Position numbers and translations under genes: made by a program. 64,000 nucleotides of DNA from Brachycybe producta (taxonomy: Eukaryota; Arthropoda; Diplopoda; Playtdesmida; Andrognathidae): NCBI GenBank assembly GCA_036925085.1, contig JAUPFP010000002.1:3464820-3528819 (forward strand), in the 5' to 3' direction. Every line of letters begins with the position of its first letter. Position 1 is the stretch's first letter. Positions 42,001-56,500 of the stretch are shown here, in pieces. The notes under the pieces are model-generated. The model saw nothing but the letters and a program-made list of their open reading frames with translations, was not told where the DNA came from and did no database searches.

Positions 42001-45000
42001 AATCACACAAAATCTATAAGTAGACACCGCAGTCATATTTTTTTTACGATTTTCGGCGGTTTTCTGATGAAATTCAGCGAAAGTCAGACTTAGCTGGTAT
42101 TTTTACGGCGGTGTTTTCCTGGACTATAAAATACGGCGGATATTTGGCTGATTTGCTGCTTCAAGTTCGAAGCAGTCGCAAGAAAATAAATAAAAACTTT
42201 AATAAAGGAATTTCGTTTTTAAGGACACTGGACTAAATTCAAATTTTCAAGTTACAATAATTGAAAATTCCTGTTAGTTTCTTAGGTCACAACGAGGAAC
42301 GACGGCCATTGCATAAAAGTAAAGTTATAGAGAACATACTCTCCAAACTGCAACTTACCCAGAGGCTATTCCCGAATATAATCCTGCAATTTTATTGAAT
42401 AATGTTAAACTTTTTTTGGATTTTGGCTGCACGAAAAAATATGGCTAAGGCGGCTAACGGCTGCAGCTGAGGGTTCTATCCGTAAGTGTACAATTTTTAG
42501 GATTTGAAACCTGCATGACTCAAAGCAGCCATAAAATGTAGTGGTTTTTACATTGCGAGTTGTATAAATCAAAGCGTGAACTGTTATGCAATAACTTACT
42601 AAGGTATTCCAAACCATGACCAGAACGTTCAGAACCGACATCATGCATGACAAATTTATTGGAAGTAAATGTAAACTACCTGATAGGTCTTGTTAAAAGG
42701 CGGTGATATTATCTATTTTTATTGAGACAGACGCGAGTCTGGGTGCTTGCATTTGTGAGCTTTTGACGTTGACCTCGTAATTTTTACCAACCTATTATGA
42801 TGTTTTCCATAACTCGTTTCTTCACGAAGAAGATTCAAGTTACAGAAATAGTCGGATGGAGATCGATTGTGATCATCCTTCTGTGCAGGGGTGTAGTCTT
42901 CGCAGAAGGATGGTGACCATCTCCCCTGATCGACGCTGATGTTCATCTTCCTGTTACCAGAAGAAGATGTAGCTCCTCCAGGATTTGTATGTCGCCTTGC
43001 CTTGTGGTGTCTCTGGCTTGCCTAGAGAAGGATTTGTTTCCAGACAGATAGGCAACGCAGTTTCTCATTGTAACGTTTTATTCATTCTTGCTCAGAAACA
43101 TCAAGAGTACAAAAATGAATTGTTATATTAAAGGTGCGTCCTCGGGCCGATGATGTGGTACGGATATAGAAATCAATCGTAATACAAAAGTTGAGCAAGT
43201 AAGACGATGAACAAAGAGGAACACGGTCCTTTTATACCTTGGACCTGTGTACACCTACGAGGTGTGACCATGGTCCTAAGAGTATCAATCCGCCGCTTCG
43301 ATATGAGTCAGAAGTATGAGTCAGAGAAGAGGGAGGGACAAGCAGGAGTTGTTTACCCCCCAGGCTATGGTTTTGGCGTGATCGGGAGTTACTGGGTGTT
43401 ACACATCGCTAAACACTATTATTGTCTTGGATTTTAAAATTTCTTTTAACGTTTTAATTAGGATAGAAACAATTCATTATTAATAAAACAAAATTAACCC
43501 ATTTCCATATTTTTTTGTATTCCATTCGGCTAAGAAGATGGGGAAAAAGCCACGATAGCAACCACGACTGTACAAATCTGGTAAGTTCATTTCGCACTTT
43601 GGCAAGAAGAGTGGCGCAACTAAATAAAACCCACTTTTTGGGGGAGGGAAAATGAGTTAAAAGTTACGAGAAGATTCGTGGCTTACTTTGCTGAGCTTTT
43701 CAATTGCAAACACCGTTTTAACTATTCACAATATCGGTTTATTTGGCTTCCATGCAATAGATTGAGATAGAAAATAAAATGCAACTTTAAACTCAATTTC
43801 CAAAAAAAGTGTTTTTGTTTTTCAGTTGTACCACTCTTCTTGCTGACGTACCATTTGTCCTTTATGTTGCTCTAGCAACAAATAAATGAAAACCGAAAAA
43901 TGAAGGAACTAGTTTGCCAGTTGTATGTGCTGTCGTGGCTGTTTCTCTTTTTTCTTCTTCTGAGCATTCAAATGGGAATACAACAAATTATGGCAGTAGA
44001 TTAAGTTTGTTTTCTTAATAATGAGATATGTTGTTATTGTAAAGGAGGTTAAATCCCCCTTGATATACGCGTCGTGTATCTGGGGTGATGTTTTTTTAAA
44101 TGTTTCTATTTTTTCCCTCTACTCTTAAGATTCAACCTCAGCAATGCAGACAACAGTTTTTCATCTGGACGAATCCGTTAAGACGTGGACTGACTTTATG
44201 GTTATGCGAGTGCACCCAAGAAGTCTCCATCTCGTTAATGATTACGCTCTCGAGTGGTAAAAACTTTTCTAATTTTTTTTTTCGTTTAATATAGACTATA
44301 GATTTTGTATTATTTAAAAAAAAAATGCTAATTGTTTATTTTAAAGCTTATTAAGAAACCATGAGTTAATTTAATTTGAATAAGAGGTGGCAAAGAATTA
44401 AATCACATGGAATTATTTATACTATTTTATTTAGTCTTTTATACTTACATTTTTAATTTATGAGCTTGTATTTTGCTTTAAAAAATGATAATGCTTTATT
44501 CAAATGAATAAAAGGATTTTTGTTCAACTCATTTTGAAAGTGAAACAGATACATTCGGATCATATCAATCTGGCTATCAGATAATGCATACTGGTCAAGA
44601 AGTGGAGGAGATTGAAAATAAACTACGGTTCTTTGTCGAAGAATGTGATCAGCTGACTGTTAAGTGTTACTTTTTTGACTTTGTTATGAAATATTTCAGC
44701 TTATTTTTTATTTATTTAGGGATTTCATCTATTATTTGATTCATATAATGGATTTTCAGGAGTATCTTCCGAGCTAGCTTCATATTTAAAAGACGAATAT
44801 GCAAACAAAACCCTTGTTTCTGTGCCGTTGTTTCAACGTGGTAAAAAACCTTTGGTAAGTTGTAACTTGTCGTGAGCAACAAATTTGTGGCCTTCAAAAG
44901 CAGGTAGTGCAAAATGTGCAACTGAGTGAGAAGAATGGAATATTTGGTTATTCAGTATTTCAGAAGCAACATTAAAGGTCAGAAGTGTTTTATGACTAGA

Positions 45001-47534
45001 AGGTTTACTTAAGGAGATTTTCATGTTAATATTTTCAAGAAGTAAACTTTATGGCAATTTTTAATTATTTTTTTATTTCATATTCTCGTTTGATAACGTC
45101 AAAAAAGCAAAAATTCGGTCATTGTTAAACTGTTGTATTTTATTTTTAAAGATATCAATATAAGGTTCGAATCTTTAAAGATGGAACCTTTTGGTGTTAA
45201 TATAAAAATTTCCATCCTACGTTTTGGATTATTTTGTGCTTGTACATAAAAATGATTTGGTATCAAGAATGTGTATAATCTTCGCTTAATGTTTTACTAG
45301 CTTTAGTGCCCGGCTTTGCCGGCCGAAACATTTCCTACAATAAATAATAAAATGCCCATAACTCTTGAAGGGAACGACATAGCGACTTGAAATAAGTATC
45401 CATTATAGTATCCTAGAAATTGGCAGCAGAAAGTTTTATTGTGGTTAGTTGTGAGATTTCGATGCTTCGGACATACAAACAGAATGACAAACTTTCAGAA
45501 ATATATTATAAATTAGCATTAGTATTAAGTAACTGTTTTCAAATCTGCGTTTTATTTTTTATTTTACCATTTAGGATGGGATCTTACAGTCAACACTTTT
45601 ACTTAATACGTTGCTTTCATATGAGAGGATGTCAACAATATCAGATCTTGTTTTACCCATGTCATGTCAGACGGAACCACATTCAGCACCGAACAAACAT
45701 AGAACTTTTCCACTTTTAAATTATAAGGTAAATATGCACTACATTTTGTCAACTAAAACAAATTTATTTAAGTACGGAATGGAATGGAATGGAAGTCAGT
45801 AGTAGAATGGAAGTATATGGTGTATATGGGAACATTACTGGATTCCTCTCCCTAGCTAACTTCATTATACAACATTTTTCTTTATTAAGTTGAAGTTGCC
45901 ATTTAGTGCACCATGCTTCTACTGCCATTTAGTGCATCATGCTTCTACTCCTTTCAGGTCACTACCAATAATACGACAATCATCATCAGAAGTTTCATCC
46001 CGATAGATTATAGTGTCGTCAGCAAACAACCAGCAGTTACTGCTAACATGGGTGCCGATGGCATTGACGAATAAAAGAAACATTAACGGGCCCAACACAC
46101 TTCCCTTGGGAACCCCTGATGTAATTTTTATCCAATCACATTCAGATCCAGATATAACAAACCCTTTGTTTTTTATCACTTAAAAAAGGATACTGCTATA
46201 GATACTATAGATCTCCTCACCCAGTTAGTTGTCCAGTTCTTTTTTAAAAAATAATATTGTTTGTACAGGGCGATTCATTATATCATACAAGTTCGATCTT
46301 GGCAGCCACCTTTGATACGGCCACGCTTGCTTATCGGTTAAAGACAGACCAGGGTCAGTTATCAGAATTAACTGGAGCACTTGGAAACCATGGACGGAAG
46401 GTGAGTTATTTTTTCCAGTTTGTCACTTATGTAATTTTTAAAGGAGAAATTCACTCGCTGTGCTCACGGACTAGCAAGTGCTGTCATAGTTTTTAAAGCT
46501 TGAACAACTATCGTGCGCTGTGCAATTCCCCTGAATTTCAGTGTGTTCTCGCCCAGAAAAATAAATTGAATTACCCTCGAAAATATAAAAACTTAGAAAA
46601 AAGTGAAAATATATTTTGGAACCCCGATGAAAAGGACATAACAATTAAGAGGCTGCACCGCAAAATTATTTCGAAAAATCTCCGCAAAGAGTGCTAGCAT
46701 CGTTTTTCTGTTGAGCCCACATACTTAATGTTAAAGAAAAAAAGTTAATTTTTAAAATACACACAGTCGCAGCAATATGTTTATTTTTCATATTTAAATT
46801 TGTCCAATATTAAGTTTTCAAAATGCAATGTGCACCATAAATATATGGTGATCTAGTGATAGAATGATAAAAAATTGGTAAGTGCGGTTATATTTGTAAA
46901 AACTATTTCAAAATCGCGAATTTCTAACAGTAATTTCTACAGTATGCATTATGTTTGTAACTTTGTATAGGTTGCTGCTATTTCTTCAATTTTTCCGGTG
47001 CCGCTTGCTGAAAACGCGAGTATCTGTGATGTATTTCGAAATTTAGATCCTAGAATGACACCAGTAACATTGACACCGTATTGCAATATTACCGATGGGC
47101 AAGACCTTTTTCAAAGTGTTGTTCTTCGTGGGTTACCGATCAATTTAAAAATCACGTATGTAATTTAAAAGAAGTTTTATGTAAAAGTTTACAGTAATTG
47201 TATACGAGAAGAGTGCATTTCAATAGAACAGGTTTCAGACTTGTTCCTATTTCCGGTTTCCATTTTAGAATAACGATTGGGTTGGGTATACCTTAATGCA
47301 ATTTGAATTAGGTATATTTCCGGAAACGGATGTGTCCAAACAAAAATAAAAAGTTCTGTCGAGTACAAGCCGATGGAAAAGGTCCAGGCTTGTACTATTA
47401 CCAGTTGCATATTGTATGTGGGGTATGACAATATATACTCTCAATGTTTATGGTTATTTTTCTCAAAAATGGTAAGACAAAAAATATTCAGTTGTTCCAA
47501 TCAGTCCATTGGCTATGTACATATATATATATGT

Positions 47535-47582
<48 letters not shown>

Positions 47583-50500
47583 ATATATATATATATATCT
47601 ATATATATATATATATATACAGTGCGTTTCATATATATAGACGCACCTCAAAAATGGGTTATATCTCGAGTTAAACTTAATGGATTCACCTGAAATTTTC
47701 ACCATAAACAGATCATCTTTTATTACAAACTTTCTGTTAAAGAGAATTTTTTTTCTTAAAAAGGTAAAAATTAAAAAAATTAAAAACTGGAAAATGGCCG
47801 TTTCATAATTATAGACGCACTAATGAACTTTTCATCAGAACACAAGAGTACAAGCCGATGGAAAAGGTCCAGGCTTGTACTATTACCAGTTGCATATTGT
47901 ATGTGGGGTATGACAATATATACTCTCAATGTTTATGGTTATTTTTCTCAAAAATGGTAAGACAAAAAATATTCAGTTGTTCCAATCAGTCCATTGGCTA
48001 TGTACATATATATATATATATATATAGATATATATATATATATAGATATATATATATATATATCTATATATATATATATATCTATATATATATATATATA
48101 TCTATATATATATATATATATACAGTGCGTTTCATATATATAGACGCACCTCAAAAATGGGTTATATCTCGAGTTAAACTTAATGGATTCACCTGAAATT
48201 TTCACCATAAACAGATCATCTTTTATTACAAACTTTCTGTTAAAGAGAATTTTTTTTCTTAAAAAGGTAAAAATTAAAAAAATTAAAAACTGGAAAATGG
48301 CCGTTTCATAATTATAGACGCACTAATGAACTTTTCATCAGAACACAATAGTAACATTAAAATTTATAAGGTATATGACTGTCCTGATGTTTTAGAAGTT
48401 AAAACATTGTTTTCTACATACTTTAAACTAGATTTATAAACATATTTACAGAAATTCTATCACGAAGCAGCTAAAATGGCACTTTTCAGCTTTGATATTG
48501 TAGTATAATCACGGCAATCTACTTAATAATCACGTACAATGATGTCCTAAAAGTTTTCTACAAGATTTAAGTCCGGGGGACCCGCCGGCCATTCGAGGGT
48601 TGCGATATTTTGGTTCCGTAACCATTCCTTCATTAGGTTATTGGAGGAAATTTGGGGCATTTTCTTGCTGGAATACTAAGCTAATGCTATGGAATTGATG
48701 TTTCATGGCAGTACATACTCTCGTAACAATGTCTGATAATCGCTGATATTTCTTTTGGTTGAAATAAAGGCTGAGCCTGCTTTTCAAAAACTAAGCTGCT
48801 CGTACCAAAGGCACTAAATCTTCCCCATATTATTAGGCTCCCCCACTGCCAAAATTTTGTTTAGAAAAATATTGTGGTTTTCTCCTCACCTCCTTCTAAT
48901 ATGAAGAAAATAATAAAAACCATCAGAATCATCTTGGATGAATTTTTTCCAATGGTGGTGGAAGCCTGACAATATGCGAAGTGTTTAGCACCTTTGGAAT
49001 GAGGAATTTTGCCTTTATTTCAACCAAAACAAATATCAGCGATTTTCAGACATTGTTACGAGAGTATGTACTGCCATAAAACATCAATTTCATAGCATTA
49101 GCTTAGTATTCCAGCAAGAAAATTCCCCAGTTTCCTCCAATAACCTAATGAAGGAATGGTTACGGAACCAAAATATCACCACTCTCAAATGGCCAGCGTG
49201 TCCCCCGGACTTAAATCTTGTAGAAAACTTTTGGGACATCATCCTACGTGATTATTAAGCATATTGCCATGAATATGCTGCAATATAAAGGTTGAAAAGT
49301 GCCATTTTAGCTGCTTCGGGACAGAATTTCTGTATTTGTGTTTATAAATCTAGTTTAAAGTATGTAGAAAACAATGTTTTAAGTTCTAAAACATCAGGAC
49401 AGTCATATACCTTATAAATTTTAATGTTACTGTTGGGTTCCGAATGTTATTTTGTCACAATACTTAATTAAAGTGAAAAGTTCATTAGTGCGTCTATAAT
49501 TATGAAACGGCCATTTTCCAGTTTTTAATTTTTTTAATTTTTACCTTTTTAAGAAAAAAAATTCTATTTAACAGATAGTTTGTACTAAAAGATGATCTAT
49601 TTATGGTCAAAATTTCAGGCGAATCCATCAAGTTTGACTCGAGATATAACACATTTTTGGGGTGCGTCTATATATATGAAACGCACTGTATATATATATA
49701 CATATATATATCGAATTAGTAATTATCGTCATTTATCTTATCTTTTCTTGTCATTCTCCCAAGGGACACAAACACTCTTTTTATTCATTCTGTTTGTTTG
49801 TCAAATAAACATTTCGTTTATTTGACATTTAGCCTCTTGATTTTACATCATTCTTCAACAGACACCACAGGTATAAACAGGACTTTTCCCGCTCTTTTTG
49901 TGGCGTCATCTGAGCGCCATATTGGAACACCCTGATCCGTCACATTTGGTGGAGGTGCGGGGGTACCTGTTTTGAATACCTGCGTTTTTTGAAGAATTTT
50001 GTAAAAAAAAGTGTTTTAATAATTCATGTACAATAACACTCAACAACATTCGGGATTGGATTTCATAGGGAACAGGGTGCTACACAATCCCAGGCTGACT
50101 AGAAAGCCACTGATTTCTCTAAGCACCAGACAAAATGGATTCAAATTTGAATCTTGACACCAACTCTGACTATGATACACAAGATCGATCTGACACCTAC
50201 ATCACAACTTGATGTCCAAGTGGGGGCACCCACTCGTCAAACACCTCCGACATTATCACCACACAATATCCAGATGGGAGTCTCTTTCTCTTCTGGAAGT
50301 GCCGGAGGAGTGGGGATGACCACTGGTCAAACTCACACTTTTGACTATCCAACATCAATACAAAGCAATGTCCAGATGGAATACACTTCCTCTTCTGGAA
50401 TTGCCGGAGGAGTGGGGTTGACCACTGGTCAAGCATACACTCTTAGTGGTACAACATCAACACAAACTCATGTCCAACCGAATTTTGGGTCACTAGGGTT

Positions 50501-53500
50501 GTACTCTTCTGGAAACCCAAGTGGGGGAGCTTTTAGTGGGTCATTACAAGGAGACTCATTCACTCATGCACCTATAATGACGGCAGAAATGGGAGGGGTC
50601 AATGTCCCTCTTGCGGAAGCCGCATTGACGGTGACTACTGATTCACGGATGTCAGGTCAGGTTAGACAGAGTGTCTCCTGCCCTCCCTTATTCGCTACGT
50701 CACAACCAACATATCAAGTACAAGAATTAGGGCGGGAAAATTTGAATTTTAATTCTTTGCCAACACACCCAACACAACAGAATTGGCGGCAAAATTCAAA
50801 CTTAATGACCACCACACCACATCTTATGACGGCTCAATCAATACGACAACCCACTCATGACTTTTGGCGGGAAAATTCGAATGAATTGATGGCTGCATAC
50901 CAATGTATGACCTCGCAGCCCACACAGTCATTCCCACAAGAATTTTGGCGGGAAAATCAAAATATAATGGGTTCAATGGCTACACAGCCGATCATGCAGC
51001 CAATGTCAGAGGGACAACCAAACTTTGTCCCTTTGCTTACACAATCGACCATACAGACAATGTCAGAGGGACATTCGAACTTTGTCCCTTTACCTACACA
51101 GCCAGCCATGCGGTCCATGTCAGAGGGACATTCAAACATTGTCCCTTTATCCACACTACCGACCATGCGGCCAATGTCAGAGGGATGTCTGAACTTTGTC
51201 AGTTTACCTATACAGCCAGCCATGCGGCCCATGTCAGAGGGACATTCAAACATTGTTTTTTTATCCACACTACCGACCATGCGGCCAATGTCAGAGGCAC
51301 GTCCAAACTTTGTCCCTTTACCTACACAGCCAACCATGCGGCCAATGTCAGAGGGACATTCAAACTTTGTCCATTTATCCACACTACCAACCATGCGGCC
51401 AATGTCAGAGGGATGTCCGAACTTTGTCCCTTTACCTACACAACTAACCATGCGGCCAATGTCAGAGGGATGTCCGAACTTTGTCCCTTTACCTACACTA
51501 CCGACCATGTGGCCAATGTCAGAGGGACTTTCAAACTTTGTCCCTTTACCAACTCAACCCGAAATCCGGCAGGAAAACTTGAACCCACTGCAACAGCCTA
51601 TGATGCCACATCTCCACTCACATTCTCGGCAATACCATCTGGGAATGTGCCCGTGGCCAATGGTGGGATCCATTATCGGTCGTGGGGAGGTAAGTGTCCT
51701 AGAACATGGACTACCGACAGGGCCACAGTACCTACACTCACAACCACCAACTCAGCACTTGCAATACCAGTTAGGCACACAGTCTCAGCCCCAGGGGTAC
51801 ACACAGCAGGTACTTCAACAACCGGCCCATGTCAGAGGGACAGTGGAGGATGCTGTTTATCATTGAGCATCTGAGGAGAGGGCTGCAAGGGGTAACTTAC
51901 CAGCGAGAAGTAATCGGACTGGAGGAGGGTCAACGACACGCAGCACCCATGAGCTCTCGATAGAAGAGCTGAACAAAAGATACGGACATCGACATCCGTT
52001 AGACCATTTGAAACCCTTTACTGGACGTGGGCAGATTACGACGTTTCTCAAGATGTTCAAGGCCATTGCTGCCCTACACGAATGGTCGGCCGATCACCGT
52101 TATTTCTATATCACTACGTGTGTTAAAGATGATGCTTGGGACTGGTTGTCCCGTACCAGACAACACAATCCTGGCCTGGATTGGTGGGATTTGAAAGCTA
52201 AAATGCTGGAGGAGTTTGGAAGGCCCAGCGAGAACTTGCTGCTGAGTAGGGATCTAAAAAAGCTGAAACAGCAGGAAGGGGAGCCGACGCCGAATTTCAT
52301 TCGCAAGTTTATCAAAGTTTCGGAGAAACTTTACCCTGACATGTCGGATGATCTACGAATTGGACAGCTGAGGGAGGCTCTACATCCCATCATGAGCAGA
52401 GCTGTTGAATCTACCTCTGGATCCAACTTGAGAGCTTTTATCGAGTATGCAGTGAACATCGAATGTACTCTACCTGTCTGGAAGGTGGAATCTTAGAAGG
52501 GAAGAGGATGAGGAGTTGGAGAGAACCGCAAGTCAACATCGCAGCTCCAATCGAACCACCACAAGTCATGGTACACGACCAGCGATAACAAATCGGTCAA
52601 GCAATCCTACACCAACTGCTGTAGCTCCGGTCACACGATCTGACCAGGCGGGACCCGCTCAGCCAGAGCGTGGGGCTAAGGCTGCTCCAGCAAACCGCAG
52701 AGGACCCGCACCGAAACGACAGAAGGTCAATGAGACCAGAGCCCACTGTTTTCGTTGTCATCAGCTGGGTCATTTTTCAAGGAATTGCCCGGACCGGAAT
52801 ACTGCCACTGAGTTGATGGAAAAGGGGATGGAGGAATTCCTACTCACTGATGTCGTCTTAGCATCAAATGGGGCGGAGCTTGCTGTGATTTATCTGGAGG
52901 ATCAAATTAGCTACGTTCCTCTATGCAGTCTCCTCGCGGAGTTAAACTAGACGTGGTGGAGCCAGAGGGGACTCTTCACCCGAACAAACTAGCGAACCCC
53001 CAACAACTGACAGTGATGATGGAGTTACCGGTAGTTCTGAGGAAGAAGGCACCACAGGAACAATAACAGCTATCGAAACTGTGAAAGTTTTGGAAAAATG
53101 GACAGAGGATGATTTGGTCACTTGGTATGAGATGCTCCAGGCCTACAAAGAACATTGCTACAGCAATGGTTGTCGGGAAACTTACATACAAACACCAAAC
53201 AGCACTTGTCTTGCTGTACGGAAGTCGGGAAAGGATCCGACTAAGGGCAGAGCTTGTTGCCGCAGGGTGATGAGCGAGATATGGGCCTACGTCGCCAAAC
53301 AATGCCTGCCAAAGGAAATCAGGGATTTCGATGCAGAGGAGGGCTCACCCAGGATCACAATGGCCATCAACCAGAAAAAAGTTCGGCTGCTGGTGGATTC
53401 TGGAGTTTTTACCAGTGTCCTGTCGGAGTCTTTAGTAAAGGAAATGGGCTGGCCGGTGGAACCAATTTCTACCATTCCCACGGTTGGAGTTGTGGGAGGC

Positions 53501-56500
53501 AGCCGACTTGATGTGATTGGGCAGGTCATTGCCACTGTGGAAATTGGTGGGAAATTTGTACGTGCCTGTTTCATTGTCATTGGAGGCAAAAGAGAAGCTA
53601 TCCTGGGCCGGGACTTAGGAGCGGCATTACACCTGATGATTGAGATGAAGTCTAACAAAATCTACTTCGGGGAGAATATGCTCAATGAACAGGTTTACAG
53701 GCAATGTGTAAACAGTTATCTGCGAAGTGCCAGTGAGGAGGGAAGTCAGGAACCAGCAAAGGTCCCTAAAAAGGGAGGAGAAGCTGCGGAGCGAGGACCT
53801 GAGGTCAAGAGCCTCTTTGACGGTGCTGATGAGCAAGCGCTTCGTTCAGTGGGAACGGTAGTACTGGCTCCTGGGCAAATAGGAATGATCAAAGTAGAGG
53901 CTTCGAGACCATTGGGGACCGAGGATACTTTCGTTGTGGTCCCTGATGAAAAGTTTAAAACTTGGAAAGGGGCATTCGTCACACCCGGAGTCATGCAAGG
54001 AAGTGGCAAAGCACAGTTCCATATTGAGATGTTGAATACTACTACTGGAGAAGTGGGAATCGGAGCTGGGGAAGTGGTTGCCCACATGCAGCAAGAATAC
54101 TGTTACGATTGGCATGAGGTTCCGGAGGTTAAGTCCATCCCTACACATTACAACCGAGGAGTTTGAAAAATCTTTACAAATTGGACCGACTCTGGGAAAA
54201 GAGCAACGACAAATCCTTATGGATTTGCTGTTACGTCACCAAACCTCATTTGCATTCAAGTCCAACGAACTCGGTTGTACAAACAACGAAACATCATATT
54301 GATACCGAAGGACATCCACCTGTTCGTGAACCACTCCGACGACATAGCCCTGCACAGAGGGACATCATTAAAGCCAACATTCAGGAGATGCTGGACGCTG
54401 GGGTGATACAGCCATCTAAGTCGCCCTATTCCTCCCCGGTAGTGCTTGTCCGGAAGAAAGATGGACAATGGAGGTTTTGCGTCGATTACAGACGCCTGAA
54501 TTTGCTCACAAAGGTGGACAACTATCCTCTACCTAGAATAGATGATGCACTTGATTCGTTGCATGGAGCCCGCTATTATGCGACATTGGATATGAAAAGC
54601 GGTTATTGGCAATTCAAGATGGCCGAGGAAGACAAAGAAAAGACTGCCTTCGTCACACCGGGAGGACTCTTTGAATTCAACCGTATGCCATTCGGGCTTT
54701 GTAATGCGCCCGCGTCAATGCAGCGGGCCCTAGATATCTTGCTCGCGGGGAACAAGTGGGAAACGTGTCTTGTATACTTAGATGACAATCGTTTTTGGAA
54801 GCACATTCGAGCAATTCATCCAACGACTGAGTCAGATCCTACGTTTGCTACATGATGCAGACCTTAAGCTTAACCCTGGCAAATGCTATTTTGGTTATGA
54901 GGAGGTGCTCTATCTCGGTCATGTCATCTCAGCGAAAGGAGTGCAACCTGATCCAAACAAGGTTGCCGCAATAAAGGACCTACCAAGACCAATGAATTTA
55001 AAAGAAACTCATAGATTCCTTGGTATGGCCAGGTTCTATAGAAAACACATCGAGAACTACGCACATTTCGCCTAGCCGCTGACTGAACTAACCCGAAAGG
55101 ATGTGCTCTTCAGTTGGACTATTGAATCTGAAGGGGCATTTCAAGTATTAAAACAGAAGTTGACCGAAGCTCCGGTACTCGCTGTTTACGACCCGGAAGC
55201 AGAGTTGAGTATGCACAGCGATGCTTCTGGATACGGTGTAGGGGCAATTCTGTTTCAGAGGTCAAGAGGGAAACCGTTACAAATGCTTGGGGCAGTTTCA
55301 AGAACATTAAAACCTGCCGAGAAGAATTACTCAACTACGGACAAGGAATGTCTAGCTGTGATATATGGAGTGACCAAGTTCCGTCCTTATCTTTTCAATA
55401 AGCCATTTACGGTGGTGACGGATCACCACTCCTTGTGCTATATGAAGTCTGCCAAGGGATTGGAGGGTCGACGGGCATTGGCAACTGCTTATGCAGGAGT
55501 ACAATTATACCATTGTGTACAAGGCTGGGATCACACATGTAGATGCAGATTGCATCTCAAGAAAGCCGGTTGACGTGCCACCCAATTGGAAGTTACAACC
55601 TACTCCGGAAGATTTCAGCGATGATGTGATCTTTAGTATACATCGATGGGACTGGGCACAGGAACAGCAGAATGACCCCCGATTGTTGGAGATCATCAAC
55701 AAAATCGAGAGCCAACCCGGAACTGACTTACGGAAGAAGTATGTTCTGATTGACAACATACTCTGTGCGGTGGTAAACAGAGAAGGTGAAAGAATAGTCC
55801 TGCTACATGTGGTGCCTAAGCAACTTGTTTCCATCATCCTGGAGATGCTCCACGATAGTTCAGAAGCCGGACACCTGGGCCAGGCAAAGACAATGGAACG
55901 AGTTTCTCAACGATTCTATTGGGAAGGATGGAAAAACGATGTTCTTGATTACGTTCGGACATGTCACATCTGTCAGTTGTGTCGTAGACCTCAGGAGAAA
56001 CTACCTGGATTCTTACACGAAATGAAGATCGGGAAGCCCGGGGAAACTTGCGGTATCGATTACATCGGTCCCCTACCAAAATCTCTGGGTGAAGTGCAGC
56101 ATATTATACTCGCTGTGGATTATGCGACTCGATATTGTTTTGCTCGTCCGGTATGCAGGCAGAATGCAAGAACAACAAAGAGCTTCATCCAGGATACCAT
56201 CATTTATATCATTGGGGACCCCTGTTAGAATCCTGACAGACAGAGGAACTCCGTTCACTGCTCAGGAAACAGGAGTTGGTTGAGGAGTTGGGAGTGCAAC
56301 ATTCCACTACTACTGCCTACTTCCCTCAAGGGGATGGGTTGGCAGAGAGGACAAACAAGACGGTTATGCAAATTGTCAAGAAAGCACTAACTCCTGGGAA
56401 AAAACAGAAAGATTGGTATTTCCATCTGTTGCCAGCAGTATTCGTGTACAACACCTCGAAGCATGGGTCATCACAGTTCACACCATACCGACTGATGTTT

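Larger units (their letters stand above)
48123..49688. mobile_element. Tc1/mariner-family element, defective, palindromic interior
   Basis: Terminal inverted repeats CAGTGCGTTTCATATATATA at 48123 and the complement ending GAAACGCACTG at 49688, with TA on both flanks. Arms of about 200 bp are complementary (GTTATATCTCGAG.. / CTCGAGATATAAC). The 1566-bp size fits Tc1 elements. The interior holds two oppositely oriented transposase remnants (see next two entries) instead of one open frame. Confidence 0.85.

Noticed and set aside
43536-43580. Possible Misato exon ending in a strong CTG|GTAAGT donor
   Set aside because: It leaves the wrong phase for the exon at 44130. Skipping it gives a perfect join (G plus AT) and continuous similarity.
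47373-48196. Open frames rich in Ile-Tyr
   Set aside because: TA microsatellite translation.
50903-51874. 323-codon frame overlapping gag and a 183-codon antisense frame
   Set aside because: Shadows of the 57-bp gag repeat, whose periodicity keeps other frames open.
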